Below are positions 6,400 to 6,708 of a stretch of 6,708 nucleotides of DNA, piece by piece (positions within the stretch are counted from its first letter, which is position 1; every line of letters starts with the position of its first letter). Location of the stretch: assembly GCA_025356715.1 (NCBI GenBank), contig JANXRU010000434.1:1-6708 (forward strand). Direction: 5' to 3'. A program made the translations under genes and the position numbers. The notes under the pieces were generated by a model. That model saw only the letters and a list, made by a program, of their open reading frames with translations. It was not told where the DNA came from and made no database searches. The stretch is from Bacteroidota bacterium. GTDB taxonomy: Bacteria; Bacteroidota; Bacteroidia; B-17B0; B-17BO.

Positions 6400-6708
6400 T
6401 TATTTTCGTTCGCCTATTTGTTGACGCCACATAGCGTAATACAAGCCTTTTTCAGTTAATAAATCTTGATGTTTTCCTTGCTCTATAATTTGTCCTTGCT
6501 CTAATACATAAATTTTATCAGCATGCATAATGGTTGATAAACGATGAGCAATGAGAACCGTAATCTGATCTTGTTTAGATGAAATATTTCGAATGGTTTG
6601 GGTAATCTCTTCTTCCGTAATAGAATCCAAAGCAGAAGTCGCTTCATCAAAAATTAATAAATGTGGGTTTCTTAATAATGCTCTTGCTATTGATAAACGT
6701 TGTTTTTC
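6400..6708 (-). CDS. ABC exporter (MsbA-like) ATPase domain, C-terminal part, N-terminus outside window
   Basis: The minus strand is open from the window edge (6708) to the TAA at 6402-6400, 102 residues. The fragment starts inside the ABC signature (EKQRLSIARALLRNP, the end of LSGGEKQR), followed by Walker B LLIFDEAT with catalytic E22 of the fragment, D-loop SALD (25-28), H-loop H55 in IAHRLST, and the usual tail DKIYVLEQGQIIEQGKHQDLL and YYAMWRQQ. DEATSALDS and AHRLST are typical of ATPase domains fused to six-helix exporter membrane domains (MsbA, lipid A, peptide or drug exporters), so this is probably the end of a protein of about 580 residues or more; the membrane part and the substrate cannot be seen. 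An internal TTG at 6630 is not a real start, because coding continues upstream. Confidence 0.93.
   Translation of the reverse strand, partial: EKQRLSIARALLRNPHLLIFDEATSALDSITEEEITQTIRNISSKQDQITVLIAHRLSTIMHADKIYVLEQGQIIEQGKHQDLLTEKGLYYAMWRQQIGERK

Noticed and set aside
1..6708. Mobile element, CRISPR array, tRNA/rRNA or riboswitch
   Set aside because: I saw no transposase or integrase motifs, terminal repeats, regularly spaced repeats or RNA-gene cores; almost all of the window is accounted for by ordinary protein genes.

Overview
The window looks like ordinary chromosomal DNA of a Bacteroidota member, most likely close to Flavobacteriales. The evidence is low G+C, a preference for A/T-ending codons, no Shine-Dalgarno sequences before the starts, signal peptides ending in the typical '(A/S)|Q' pattern, and gene families common in that group (a long secreted TPR protein, an FtsE-type ATPase, PabB, MeaB). 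I see no mobile element, CRISPR array, rRNA or tRNA gene, and the assignment to order is inference.

Layout: positions 1-1639 (minus) hold the N-terminal 546 residues of a secreted TPR-repeat protein whose C-terminus lies outside the window. A divergent 221-bp spacer separates it from a rightward block: an FtsE-like ABC ATPase (1861-2544), PabB (open frame 2573-3706, start unresolved), a 121-bp spacer, the MeaB GTPase (3828-4808), a GT4-type glycosyltransferase starting at GTG (4818-5939), and a small secreted protein of unknown function (5926-6399) that overlaps the glycosyltransferase by 14 bases. The right edge is the last 102 codons of an MsbA-like ABC exporter on the minus strand (6400-6708). 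Its stop codon directly abuts the stop of the small secreted protein.

The genes do not form one pathway. ftsE-pabB and meaB-glycosyltransferase-secreted protein look like two short transcription units by spacing. Their products concern the cell envelope and division (TPR protein, FtsE, glycosyltransferase, exporter), folate precursor synthesis (PabB) and upkeep of B12-dependent methylmalonyl-CoA mutase (MeaB). No PabA, FtsX or mutase subunit is encoded here.

The observation most worth checking is PabB. About 85 codons of convincing PabB-like sequence lie upstream of the first ATG, but this stretch has no ATG, GTG or TTG in frame. A GTG one frame away at 2572 would join it if a run of four Ts were three. 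This suggests a rare start codon, a frameshift, or a sequence error. I found no strong case for a new biological system.
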